The translations under genes and the position numbers were made by a program. A model generated the notes under the pieces. The model had not been told where the DNA came from. It was given only the letters and a program-made list of their open reading frames with translations, and did no database searches. Below are positions 11,601 through 17,957 of a DNA stretch of 22,530 nucleotides, one piece after another. This stretch comes from Chrysochromulina parva (taxonomy: Eukaryota > Haptophyta > Prymnesiales > Chrysochromulinaceae), in the NCBI GenBank assembly GCA_002887195.1, contig PJAB01000650.1, forward strand, positions 1 through 22,530, in the 5' to 3' direction. Within the stretch, counting starts at the first letter, position 1. Every line of letters starts with the position of its first letter.

Positions 11601-12439
11601 AGCCGGTGTCGATTCTTCACTTGAGCCCAGGGGATGAAACCAACGAGTGGGAATCCGGCCGCGGCCCCATGCTCCGGGTCGGCCTCGGCAGCGGCCGCCA
11701 CGAGCATGGCGCTCAGGCCTGCGGTGGCAGCGCTGCCGGACGCGCACATGACGAACGCGCCTGTCGCGCGCACCGCCGCCGCCAGACCCCGTGCCATCAA
11801 CCTGACGAGGTGGGGCGACCACGACGGCGCGCTAGGTGGCTCGGCGGCGGCGGCGGAGGCGAGGACACCGCTGCCGAGCACGCACACCGCCGCGCGGCGC
11901 AGCTTCCAGTACTTGGCCATCAGCCGCGCCAGCCGGCTTGGCGCGACATGCTGCGGAGTGCGCAGGTAGCGCGCTGTTGCCACCTCGCTGCTGCCACGCA
12001 CGGCACGGCCGACGAAGCACAGCAGGCCCCAGTCGGGTCGCACACCGGCCGATCCGTCGCCGAGCAGGTGCGCCGGCGACCAGCGCACCACACCCAGATA
12101 GTGGCTCTCGATCACCGCAACGGCCAGCTGCTGGCGCACGCGGTCGATGCCGGTCGGTGCGATGATCAGCTTGGAGCTCGATGACGAGTGAATCGAGAGG
12201 CTATGCTGGCTGCCCGAGAAGTAGCCCAGGCTGCGCTTGGACTGCGCCCACAGTGCCGCGTGCAGGTGCGACGAGCCGGGCGACATGTGGCTGCTGCTGC
12301 GGCGGGAGTCGGAGGTGATGAGAGGCTCCGTGTCGGCGTCCGCGCTGCCGCTCCTGCTGGCTCTGCGAAGGCTCTCGCGGCGCGCCCTTTGTGCGGCCAA
12401 GGCGATCACCGACGGTGGTGCACATTGCTGGCGCTCCAT
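2675..12439 (-). CDS. TRPM-like cation channel with a C-terminal array of about 14 EF-hands (14 exons)
   Basis: Exons, 5' to 3': 12439-11258, 11095-10585, 10440-10385, 10151-9742, 9659-9581, 9510-9424, 9311-9208, 9136-8897, 8742-7851, 7697-7062, 6973-4892, 4788-4735, 4654-4366, 4242-2675. All join in frame, giving about 2,729 residues. Residues about 165-450 are a TRPM SLOG domain (GFIPWAQVKNRHRL, HTHLVLLDGQA, CAVLVLGGD). About 450-890 is the TRPM homology region (VQCALQCALEQRRVAIVALLL, DVFVWSVAVGAWDLASLLW). S1 is at about 942-963; S4 to S5 reads IRLLNLLTQHRILGV; the pore reads PFWAALGE; S6 is followed by a TRP helix and a PPP motif. Then come a coiled coil, poly-Gly and poly-Pro linkers and seven EF-hand pairs, nine loops canonical. 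The expected role is a calcium-regulated membrane cation channel. The ATG at 12439 is the first in frame; the frame stays open to 12547, so an upstream exon is possible. EF-hand arrays are not a feature of the TRPMs I know. Confidence 0.85.
3808..3934 (-). repeat. Lys/Gly-rich coding minisatellite in the EF-hand tail
   Basis: Imperfect units encode GGKGG, GENRGKG and similar peptides in the last exon of the TRPM-like gene. It forms a basic flexible linker between EF-hand pairs 5 and 6. The frame is kept throughout. Confidence 0.7.
4243..4365 (-). repeat. TRPM-like intron 13 (GATTGCCTC family)
   Basis: Donor GTGAGATGG at 4365; acceptor CTCCTCAG before 4242. The exon restarts with the same GTGAGATGG. 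Splicing restores the EF-hand loop DRDGSGEMAYSE. The interior contains GATTGCCTCTGATGATCA and GCCTCTCT units. Confidence 0.85.
4655..4734 (-). repeat. TRPM-like intron 12 (GATTGCCTC-like)
   Basis: Donor GTGAGC at 4734; acceptor GCATCAG before 4654. The start of the intron (GTGAGCACGCTCTTCGAC) resembles the start of the next exon (GTGGATAAGCTCTTCAAC). Splicing joins FVAEQAE to VDKLFNDF in frame. Confidence 0.8.
4789..4891 (-). repeat. TRPM-like intron 11 (GATTGCCTC family)
   Basis: Donor GTCGAGT at 4891; the intron ends GATTGCCTCCCTCCTCAG. The next exon begins GTCGAGT again. The interior is built of TGATGACCTCTGATGGCG units. Splicing gives TGRLAKVEFRQRIAMLGF, an EF-hand helix. Confidence 0.88.
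6283..6425 (-). repeat. Poly-proline coding tract
   Basis: Repeated CCX codons encode Pro-rich blocks (PPPPPKP-like) in the linker before the EF-hands of the TRPM-like channel. It may be flexible or may bind SH3/WW/profilin-type partners; this is inferred from composition only. Confidence 0.6.
6655..6815 (-). repeat. Poly-glycine coding tract
   Basis: Runs of GGX codons encode almost pure Gly with occasional Arg, Cys and Ser, after the coiled coil of the TRPM-like channel. On the + strand the same bases read as a false proline-rich frame. Confidence 0.6.
6974..7061 (-). repeat. TRPM-like intron 10 (GATTGCCTC family, tandem 10-mers)
   Basis: The first 15 bases GTGCTCGCTGGATTG recur exactly at the start of the next exon (6973 downward). 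The interior is about five tandem GATTGCCTCG units and the 3' end is GATTGCCTCCCTCATCAG. Splicing joins NEKRE to VLAGLERF, continuing a coiled coil. Confidence 0.9.
7698..7850 (-). repeat. TRPM-like intron 9 with duplicated inverted repeats
   Basis: Donor GTAGGT at 7850; acceptor GTGCAG before 7697. It interrupts transmembrane helix S5 and splicing gives LFLVIFSVVALGFGLAFV. The interior has two copies of CATTCATGACCATGAATG, each an inverted repeat with 8-base arms, plus one GATTGCC unit. No clear duplication of the exon start. Confidence 0.82.
8743..8896 (-). repeat. TRPM-like intron 8 (GATTGCCTC family)
   Basis: Donor GTTACTG at 8896; 3' end GATTGCCTCTCTCATCAG. It contains several CCTGATTGCC units and two ATTGCATGCCTGATTGCC blocks. 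Splicing joins AILIQT to YSETLSTC in phase 2, just before S1. The donor is less certain than the acceptor. Confidence 0.78.
9137..9207 (-). mobile_element. Introner-like intron 7 of TRPM-like gene (TGCATGCA family)
   Basis: 71 bases with the core TTGCATGCAAACGCTCAC and the end CTTCCCCACAG. Its first 29 bases repeat the first 27 bases of the next exon (9136 downward) apart from one CG dinucleotide. Splicing gives FEAWCARVLDHLP in phase 2. Confidence 0.88.
9312..9423 (-). repeat. TRPM-like intron 6 (GATTCGCCTCT tandem repeats)
   Basis: Donor GTGGGTC at 9423; acceptor CACCTCAG before 9311. The interior has four or more tandem TGATTCGCCTC units, a variant of the GATTGCCTC motif. Splicing joins RRMATP to VRFGLLASAM in frame. 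Confidence 0.85.
9511..9580 (-). mobile_element. Introner-like intron 5 of TRPM-like gene (TGCATGCA family)
   Basis: 70 bases with the core TTGCATGCAAACGCTCAC and the end CTTCCTCACAG. The first 15 bases match the start of the next exon with two differences. It also holds GACCACCTGCC, an exon fragment otherwise found at intron 7. Splicing joins ARGRQ to VRSSDVFVW. Confidence 0.88.
9660..9741 (-). mobile_element. Introner-like intron 4 of TRPM-like gene (TGCATGCA family)
   Basis: 82 bases. The first 29 (GTACGAGGAGGGCGTGCTGC onward) recur at the start of the next exon (9659 downward) with one mismatch. The core is ATGCATGCACAAGTTCACC and the end CTCTTCCCCACAG. Splicing gives EEQRQMYEEGVLPFL in phase 2. 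Confidence 0.92.
10152..10384 (-). repeat. TRPM-like intron 3 (GATTG/GCCTCT repeats)
   Basis: Donor GTACGCG at 10384; acceptor CTCTGCAG before 10151. It contains two copies of a block with GCCTCTGATTGGATCCATGA, then GCCTCTCTGAGTGCC units. Splicing joins WLIEKP to VRLVVRWGRADLMREL in phase 0. The donor is placed from frame and repeat pattern. Confidence 0.72.
10441..10584 (-). repeat. Probable in-frame TRPM-like intron 2 with 18-bp minisatellite
   Basis: Five full copies plus a partial copy of GCTACCGCCCAAGACGGC (+ strand, 10481-10580) precede the - strand 3' end GTTTCCCCACAG. The 144 bases are a multiple of three and lack stops, so they could instead encode (GGSAVL)n. The intron reading joins VGFG to RTGAPLPRG. 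I favour an intron because of its acceptor and the AG/GT pattern. Confidence 0.55.
11096..11257 (-). repeat. TRPM-like intron 1 (internally duplicated GATTGC element)
   Basis: Donor GTGAGCACTC at 11257; the next exon also begins GTGAGCACTC. Two head-to-tail copies of a block of about 76 bases each carry GATTGCATGCTACGGCCTGG and end CCCTCATCAG. The interior stop codons rule out translation. Splicing completes the SLOG domain: VLVLGGD to VSTLRSVLY. Confidence 0.9.
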
Positions 12440-13025
12440 GGCGCAGTCGAGAGGTGGTTGGCGGAGGCAAAATTTTCGCACCAGTGGAGCGCGCCGCGCC
12501 GAACTCGACGCAATTGAATCCTCATCAGGGGCCGTCAAGTCAGACAAGTCAAGTCAAGTGTAGGACGCGCGGCGCGGGCGCGTGTGTTGGCGCCTGCGCC
12601 TGCGGCAGGCCCCCCGCTCTATGGGGAATTCCCTCTCCGCCATCTCCGTCGACTCCCCCTTTCACAGGTTGGCTTCCGGAGCACCATGGAGCACATTCGA
12701 TCTAGGCCCCTGTTTGGGTTGTCTGTTGTTTCTGTATACGTTGTACTTGTTTGACTTGACATCGCTTGCTGAGAGGACAAGCGGACGGAGGTGGATAGAC
12801 CGACACCTCTCTACGCAGCGCACACGCACCAGTGCCGCCGCGATCGCGAATTCGCGATGGTGGGGCCTCCACACGGGACATACTTACACATGACAGACAG
12901 CGGGTACAACCAACAGACCGGGCCCGGCCAGTGCAGTGACCACCCCATGCCATCCGCATCGACAAGAAGCGTCAGTATCCGATCCGGTACAGTGACCGCA
13001 TTCGAGCGGTTTTAGAGGCAATTGT
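12440..13025. promoter_or_regulatory. Upstream region of the TRPM-like gene
   Basis: About 585 bases between the TRPM-like start and the stop of the next - strand gene. It should hold the TRPM-like promoter and 5' leader and the neighbour's 3' untranslated region. The TRPM frame remains open to 12547. A short repeat of CAAGT(CAAGT) units is at about 12528-12559. No TATA box or RNA gene is evident. Confidence 0.45.
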
Positions 13026-13853
13026 TTAGAGGCCCTCACGGGGGCCCGCATGGAGGCCCTGCGGCGGGAACGATTGCCAGCCGTACACCGTCGGCCCCGT
13101 GTACTCGACACCGTCGCTGAGTCTCAGCACCTCCTTGGCGATCTCGCTCGCGTACGGGCTTGAACTGAAGCGGCGCTCAATCGCCTGCTGGCGGCGCCGG
13201 TTGATGCGCGTGGCCATCGAGAGGTCCTCCTCGCCCTTGTCGAAGCGGCGCGCGTAGTAGTTGCCAGTGTAACCCGGCGCCGGATCCGGTCTCGCGCCCG
13301 ACTCGTCGCCTTCGCGCACCTTGCCCCATGCCCAATTCACTGCTGGGGGCTCCGGCGGAGGACGCACCTTGGGCAGCACCTTGTTCGTGCCCGAGAGCGG
13401 CTTGGGGTTCTGCCTCGGAATGGCACCCTTCTTCGAGCCACCCTTGCTCGCGTAGCTGCCGATCGCCTTGGACGTGGGCGTCATGTCCTCGACAGTCGGC
13501 TCCCATGGCGAGTAGCTTAGGCCGGGAGTGTCGCCGGGTTCACAATCCGTCATCCGATCGAGTGGGTAGAGTTTACCACCAGCCTGCTGGAAGCTTGCGA
13601 CGGGCCGGGTGTTGAGCGCATTGTTATGCTTGTCGAACCACCGGTTCTTCAGTGTCTCCTCGTCGAACCACGTGCCGTGCACATTTGACATGGAGGCAAG
13701 GCGGTCGCCATTGCCGTCGGCCGACCTGGCGTTGCGGTCGCGCATCCCGTTGTCAGGCACAAGGAGGTCTTCCTCCCTGAACTTGCCGGTGGGGTCCTTC
13801 CATCTGCCCTTGTGTGGGGAGATGGACACCATCTCGTCGATCAAGGCTTCCAT
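13026..13853 (-). CDS. Unrecognised conserved protein, paralogue A (275 aa)
   Basis: A single open frame from an ATG at 13853 to a TAA at 13026-13028. The family is not one I recognise. It contains MSNVHGTWFDEE, a WFDKHN motif, GDTPGLSYSPWEPT, a Pro/Lys-rich middle, then YTGNYYARRFDKGEEDLSM followed by an Arg-rich helix and GVEYTGPTVYGW near the C-terminus. It is clearly paralogous to the next gene (14289-15365), in the same orientation and 435 bases away. It lacks both EF-hand-like segments of that paralogue: its N-terminus is shorter and its C-terminus ends in HAGPREGL just after SFPPQGL. No signal peptide or membrane segment is seen. A structural or flagellar role is possible only by loose analogy. 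Confidence 0.75.
   Translation of the reverse strand: MEALIDEMVSISPHKGRWKDPTGKFREEDLLVPDNGMRDRNARSADGNGDRLASMSNVHGTWFDEETLKNRWFDKHNNALNTRPVASFQQAGGKLYPLDRMTDCEPGDTPGLSYSPWEPTVEDMTPTSKAIGSYASKGGSKKGAIPRQNPKPLSGTNKVLPKVRPPPEPPAVNWAWGKVREGDESGARPDPAPGYTGNYYARRFDKGEEDLSMATRINRRRQQAIERRFSSSPYASEIAKEVLRLSDGVEYTGPTVYGWQSFPPQGLHAGPREGL
13171..13271 (-). repeat. Near-identical 101-base segment shared with the paralogue (copy 1)
   Basis: Matches 14512-14612 with a single mismatch, including third codon positions, while flanking parts of the two genes have diverged. Confidence 0.85.
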
Positions 13854-14288
13854 CGGTGCGAGCTCGCGCGGTCGGAGCCTGGCGTGAGCTGGGGAGAGCG
13901 GTGGCGGCCCTTTTCGGAGACTTTTAACAAATTTGGCATCCAGTTCCGCGAAGTAACCGCATAACTTTTACGACGCCCGACTCCGACACCAAAGACGACA
14001 ATCCGACCCGGACACAGACACACAACCGCAGGGCCCGTTCATGCGTACATGGAAGGCGCATTGGGTACCCCATTCTGGGATGCACATTCTACCCCACGTT
14101 CGCCTCGCGACACAGCACGTCACACCTCAAACCATAATTGCTCCTGGCGTCTTGGGGGAGGGAGAACGCCTACGGGCTAACAGCCGTTAACGCCTACGAG
14201 GCTACAGCCGTTATGCGCCGCGCGTCGGCCGTTCCGCCGCATCGGCCTCGGGGATAGGGGAGGTGCAGCCCCCCGCGCGCACTTGCGC
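13854..14288. other. Intergenic region between the tandem paralogues
   Basis: About 435 bases holding the upstream region of paralogue A and the 3' flank of paralogue B. It contains a two-copy 24-base tandem repeat. No promoter motif or RNA gene was recognised. Confidence 0.5.
14165..14212 (+). repeat. 24-base tandem repeat, two copies
   Basis: Each unit begins AACGCCTACG and ends CAGCCGTT; the copies are 14165-14188 and 14189-14212 with a few differences. It lies just downstream of paralogue B's stop codon. Confidence 0.7.
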
Positions 14289-15365
14289 TCAGTGGAGCAT
14301 GGACTGAGCCATGCGCGGGTCGATCTTCTGCAAGGCGAAGGCACCCGACTCGGTGAAGGGCGAGTCGACCTTGCCGTCGCCGTCGATATCGACGAGGCCC
14401 TGCGGCGGGAACGAACGCCAGCCGTACACCGTCGGCCCCGTGTACTCGACACCGTCGCTGAGTTTCATGACGTCCATTGCGATCTCGTGAGCGTACGGGC
14501 TCGCGCTGAAGCGGCGCTCGATCGCCTGCTGGCGGCGCCGGTTGATGCGCGTGGCCATCGAGAGGTCCTCCTCGCCCTTGTCGAAGCGGCGCGCGTAGTA
14601 GTTGCCAGTGTAGCCCCACGCCGGGTCCGGCTTCAGGTCCGACTCGTCGCCTTCACGCACTTTGCCCCACGACGGGTTGTCCGAGAGCGACATGTGGGGT
14701 GGCGGCGGGGGCTTCGGCTTAGGCGCCGCCTTCATGGTGCCCGAGGGCGGCTTCGGCTGCGGATACATGGCGGCCTTCTTCGGTCCGCCCTTGCTCGCGT
14801 AGCTGCCCACCGCCTTGGACATGGGCGTCATGTCCTCCTCCGTCGGCTCCCAAGGAGAGTATGACAGGCCGGGCGTGTCGCCGAGCGCCTCGTTGACGTC
14901 CGTCTGCCGGTCGAGCGGGTAGAGGCGCTCGAAAAAGGTCTCCGCGGGGATGGAATCGCGCGCCCCGTTGTGCTTGTCGAACCACCGCTTCTTGAGTTCC
15001 TCCTCGCTGAACCATGTGCCATGCACGTTGGACATTGACAAGAGGCGGTCGCCGTTACCGTCGACAGCCTTTTTGTCGCGGTCGTACCTCAGCTTGTTGT
15101 CGGGCGCGAGAAGCTCATCCTTATACTTCCAGCCGCCAACGTGCCGGCCTGCGTACGCGCCATGGATAATCTGCTGCTCTGTCGGCTTCGGGCCATCGGG
15201 GCGCGGCGTGGAGGTGTCGGTGTCAACCGCACCGCCGGGTTTGTGCGAGCCTGAGTTGCGTTCCTTGGCGCCCGCGTCGGGCGCCTTCGGACGGCCCTTG
15301 CCGAGCGCACGGAGCTCCTCGTAGCTTACCTTGCCATCGCCGTCAAGATCCGCGCTGCCCGGCAT
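14289..15365 (-). CDS. Unrecognised EF-hand protein, paralogue B (358 aa)
   Basis: A single open frame from an ATG at 15365 to the stop at 14289. Residues 6-17 form a complete EF-hand loop (DLDGDGKVSYEE) at the very N-terminus. A second loop-like segment near residue 325, DIDGDGKVDSPF, lacks the Glu normally found at position 12 and may bind calcium poorly. Between them is the same core as paralogue A: MSNVHGTWF, WFDKHN, GDTPGLSYSPWEPTEEDMTP, a Pro/Lys-rich linker, and YTGNYYARRFDKGEEDLSM plus an Arg-rich helix. The first EF-hand has almost no entering helix before its loop, so an upstream exon is possible, though none was found. Calcium binding is inferred from the loop; the core function is unknown. 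Confidence 0.78.
   Translation of the reverse strand: MPGSADLDGDGKVSYEELRALGKGRPKAPDAGAKERNSGSHKPGGAVDTDTSTPRPDGPKPTEQQIIHGAYAGRHVGGWKYKDELLAPDNKLRYDRDKKAVDGNGDRLLSMSNVHGTWFSEEELKKRWFDKHNGARDSIPAETFFERLYPLDRQTDVNEALGDTPGLSYSPWEPTEEDMTPMSKAVGSYASKGGPKKAAMYPQPKPPSGTMKAAPKPKPPPPPHMSLSDNPSWGKVREGDESDLKPDPAWGYTGNYYARRFDKGEEDLSMATRINRRRQQAIERRFSASPYAHEIAMDVMKLSDGVEYTGPTVYGWRSFPPQGLVDIDGDGKVDSPFTESGAFALQKIDPRMAQSMLH
14512..14612 (-). repeat. Near-identical 101-base segment shared with the paralogue (copy 2)
   Basis: Partner of 13171-13271. It encodes the NYYARRFDKGEEDLSM and Arg-rich helix region. Confidence 0.85.
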
Positions 15366-15930
15366 CCCCTTTCGTACGGCCCCAAAGGTCCTTCAGCTGT
15401 TTTTTTGGGCTTTCTGTTTTGCCACAACTTTTTTTGACACGTTTCCACGCGTGGTGTCGGGCGCTATGGGTCCGGTGCAAACAAGACTTTTTTTTTAAAT
15501 TGAAAGGGGGCATGGCGCACTCCCACTCGATCTCAGGCACTCGAAGAGCATCCCGATCCGGCACATGCCCACCGCACCCAGTGAGTGAGTTTTATCTGAA
15601 GACTGAACCAATGGACTGAACGCCAACGCGGCTTGTCCCTACAGTTCAAGACCCCCTGGGGTGCGCACCCAGCAGAGCAGGGGTGGCCCCAGGGTGTGAG
15701 AGTGTGGTGTGGTTTTGAGAGAATTGTGGCCACACACGCACCTAGCTCCGAGCCGCGAGCACCGGACCCGCCGGCAACCCGGCATGCCCGTCGCGCGCGC
15801 CGGCCGGTGCGGCACCGCAGAATGGAATGCGTACGCGGCTTCATGTCGTGACTCGTGTGCACATGGGGTTGTAAACTTGCGGCATTTTCCGGATTTCCCC
15901 GGTTGCACGCGCGTTGCACGCGCGCACGGC
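15366..15930. other. Intergenic region upstream of paralogue B
   Basis: About 565 bases between paralogue B's start and the kinase stop. It includes AT-rich patches unusual for this window: T-runs near 15400-15435 and a T-run followed by AAATTG near 15487-15505. These could mark a promoter for paralogue B. Open frames here have no recognisable protein. Confidence 0.45.
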
Positions 15931-17740
15931 TCACGGACGGGCCTCTGCATTTGGGCTAGGTCCGGGTCGTCGGTTCTCCAGCGGTGTAGGTGTGCGGCTC
16001 ATCTCCATGGCGGCCAACAGCCGCTCCCTCAAGGCCGCCGCCGTTGGGCGTAAGGGGGCTTCCACGCAGCAGTCACGCACGTACTCGTGCAAGCAGTGGC
16101 CCTCGGGAGTCGCCGCGCTCGGAGTGTCACGGCCGCTGAGGAGATGCTCGCGCAGCTGCACGCTGCCATCGCACCCGTCCACCGCCGCGCAAGGCGAAGT
16201 ATCGCCGCGAGCGATGCACGCGAACACGCAACCGAGCGCCCACACGTCCACTGCAGCGTCGTACTGGGCGTATCGGAGCTGCTCGGGCGACGAGAAGAGC
16301 ATGGTGCCCACGGCGAACTCGGTCATACTCGAGTCGTCAATGGCGCGGCTCGTGCCGAAATCAGCCAGCTTGGCGACGAGTGAGAGCTTGCCGAAGAGCA
16401 CGTTCTCAGGCTTGATGTCGCGGTGCACAATGGGAGGGGTGTGCGCGTGCAAAAAAGCCACACCCGTCGCCAAGTGCTGCGCGACGTTCAGCACCTCGTC
16501 CAGTGTCCACTGCGCCGCAACACCGCTGCTGATGTGTGTGCCTAGACAGCCGCCGCCCACGTACTCCATGACGAGCATCACGCGCCCCTTGTTGGGCTCG
16601 ACTGACCAGCCGTGCAGGCGCACGATGTTCGGGTGCGGCGCGAGGCACAACTCCACGTGAATGGAGCGCTTCAGATTGCGGAGCACCTGGAGAGAGAGCA
16701 CCTGTGGGGCAGAGGTGAGGGCGCCGTGGTGAGCACTTGCATGCAAGGCGGAGCGCCTGGGGAGAGAATGCGAGCACCTTTGTGTGGAGCAGCTTGACCG
16801 CGACGCGACGCGGCGGGCGCGACGAGGTCGTGGTGTGCGACGAAGCGCCCTCCGGCGAGGCGCCGGCGATGTCGATGTCGTTCGCCCTGTACCAGCGCGC
16901 GTCGTACACGGTGCCGAAGCTGCCGTTTCCAAGTTTGCCCACGAGCCGCAAGCAGCTGCTCTCGATGCGTGTTCTGCACAAGTCCTCGGGCAGAGGCGGC
17001 GCAAACGCCGCCTCGAGCAACGCCGTGGCGGCCACGGTGTTCGAGAGGGAGGGCACCTCGAGCGTGAGCTGCCGTAACATCGCCGGTTTAGGGGGCGTCT
17101 CGGCCGCAGCGCGCGGCGCCACCGTCGTCGAGTTGGCGCGCGCGCGCTCGATCGAGCCAGCAATGAGCTCGTTCAACTTGCTTGCATGGCCCTCGGCCTG
17201 CTGAATCGGATCGGCCGGCATCGACGTCGTGCCGATCGTCACACGGTGGCGGTGCGCTGGACAAGATGGGGCCGCGCACACGCTGGGCGAAAAAGGGTTG
17301 AGGACTTCGGTCCCCTCGGGGAGCTTCACCGAAACCCTCGACCTGAATTCATCGGCCTGCTGGAAGCCTGCTGGCCAGCATGCGGGGAGCTTCGCCGAAA
17401 ACAACACGGTTTTTTCCGATGCTGAGAGCGGGGGCACGGTTGTTTCCGATGCTGAGAGCGGCTCAAGGAGCACTGCAGCAGTGGACTCGTAGTTTCCGAT
17501 GCTGAGAGCAGGTGGAGGGGAGCTCCGCGGCAACGAGTCCATCGATGTCAAACCTTGTGTCAAACTTTGTGTCAAACCTTGAGTATGCAAGGATATTGAA
17601 TTGACCTCAAGCAGCTCGGTGAACAACCGTGTGTGCCTTAGCCACCGGCGGCGGCAAGCAATCGCCACGCCAAGCGCCACGAGAAGTGCAACACTGGAGG
17701 CGAGGGCTGCCACTTCTGCTGACGGCAAGGGCGATGACAT
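15931..17740 (-). CDS. Membrane-anchored protein kinase, Ser/Thr or TKL-like (2 exons)
   Basis: Exons 17740-16778 (321 codons) and 16701-15931 (256 codons plus stop) join in phase 0 to a 577-residue protein. Residues 9-29 are a hydrophobic helix followed by RRR, which suggests an N-terminal signal anchor with the kinase on the cytosolic side. A low-complexity Ser/Thr/Pro region follows. The kinase domain starts near 265: glycine loop GNGSFG (271-276), VAVK lysine 316, helix-C Glu about 338, catalytic HRDIKPEN (Asp about 416), DFG Asp about 435, and SPEQ in place of APE. All key catalytic residues are present, so it should be active. The closest kinase group is uncertain. It is divergent from WASHC5, with 217 bases between the two starts. 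Confidence 0.88.
16702..16777 (-). mobile_element. Introner-like intron of the kinase gene (TGCATGCA family)
   Basis: 76 bases with TTGCATGCAAGTGCTCACC and the end CTCTGCCCCACAG. Its first bases, GTGCTC followed by a TCTC-rich stretch and CAGGCGCTCCG, resemble the start of the next exon (GTGCTC, TCTCTCCAG, GTGCTCCG). Splicing joins VAVKLLHTK to VLSLQVLRNLKRSI, correct for kinase subdomains II-III. Confidence 0.9.
17414..17509 (-). repeat. Three-copy coding repeat TTTCCGATGCTGAGAGC
   Basis: Copies at 17414-17430, 17444-17460 and 17493-17509 (+ strand) encode LSIGN/LSASE-type peptides in the kinase's low-complexity region. An alternative is an undetected intron here. Confidence 0.65.
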
Positions 17741-17957
17741 CGGTAGCGACGGCGGCCGCGACGGCGGCGACGGCGGCGGCGGTGGAGCGCTCCTCCTGGG
17801 AGTCGCAAAATAGAGAGTTTCTTCCGCGCCGATGACGGCCCTGAATCAGTTGCGCACGTTCAGTTTCTCCAAGGGTTCGTGTCGCGTTCTTCACACTTCC
17901 TGTTCCGTTCATGGTCGTCAAGTTTTGCGCCGGGACGCCCGACGCCCTCCTCTGGCG
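17741..17957. promoter_or_regulatory. Bidirectional promoter region, kinase / WASHC5
   Basis: Only 217 bases separate the kinase ATG (17740, - strand) from the preferred WASHC5 ATG (17958, + strand); the gap is 91 bases if WASHC5 starts at 17832. Both promoters and leaders must share it. No TATA box is evident. Confidence 0.6.

Noticed and set aside
10426..11637. 403-codon + strand open frame
   Set aside because: It is Arg/Pro-rich and antisense to the SLOG and TRPM homology exons, which have clear homology and in-frame splicing.
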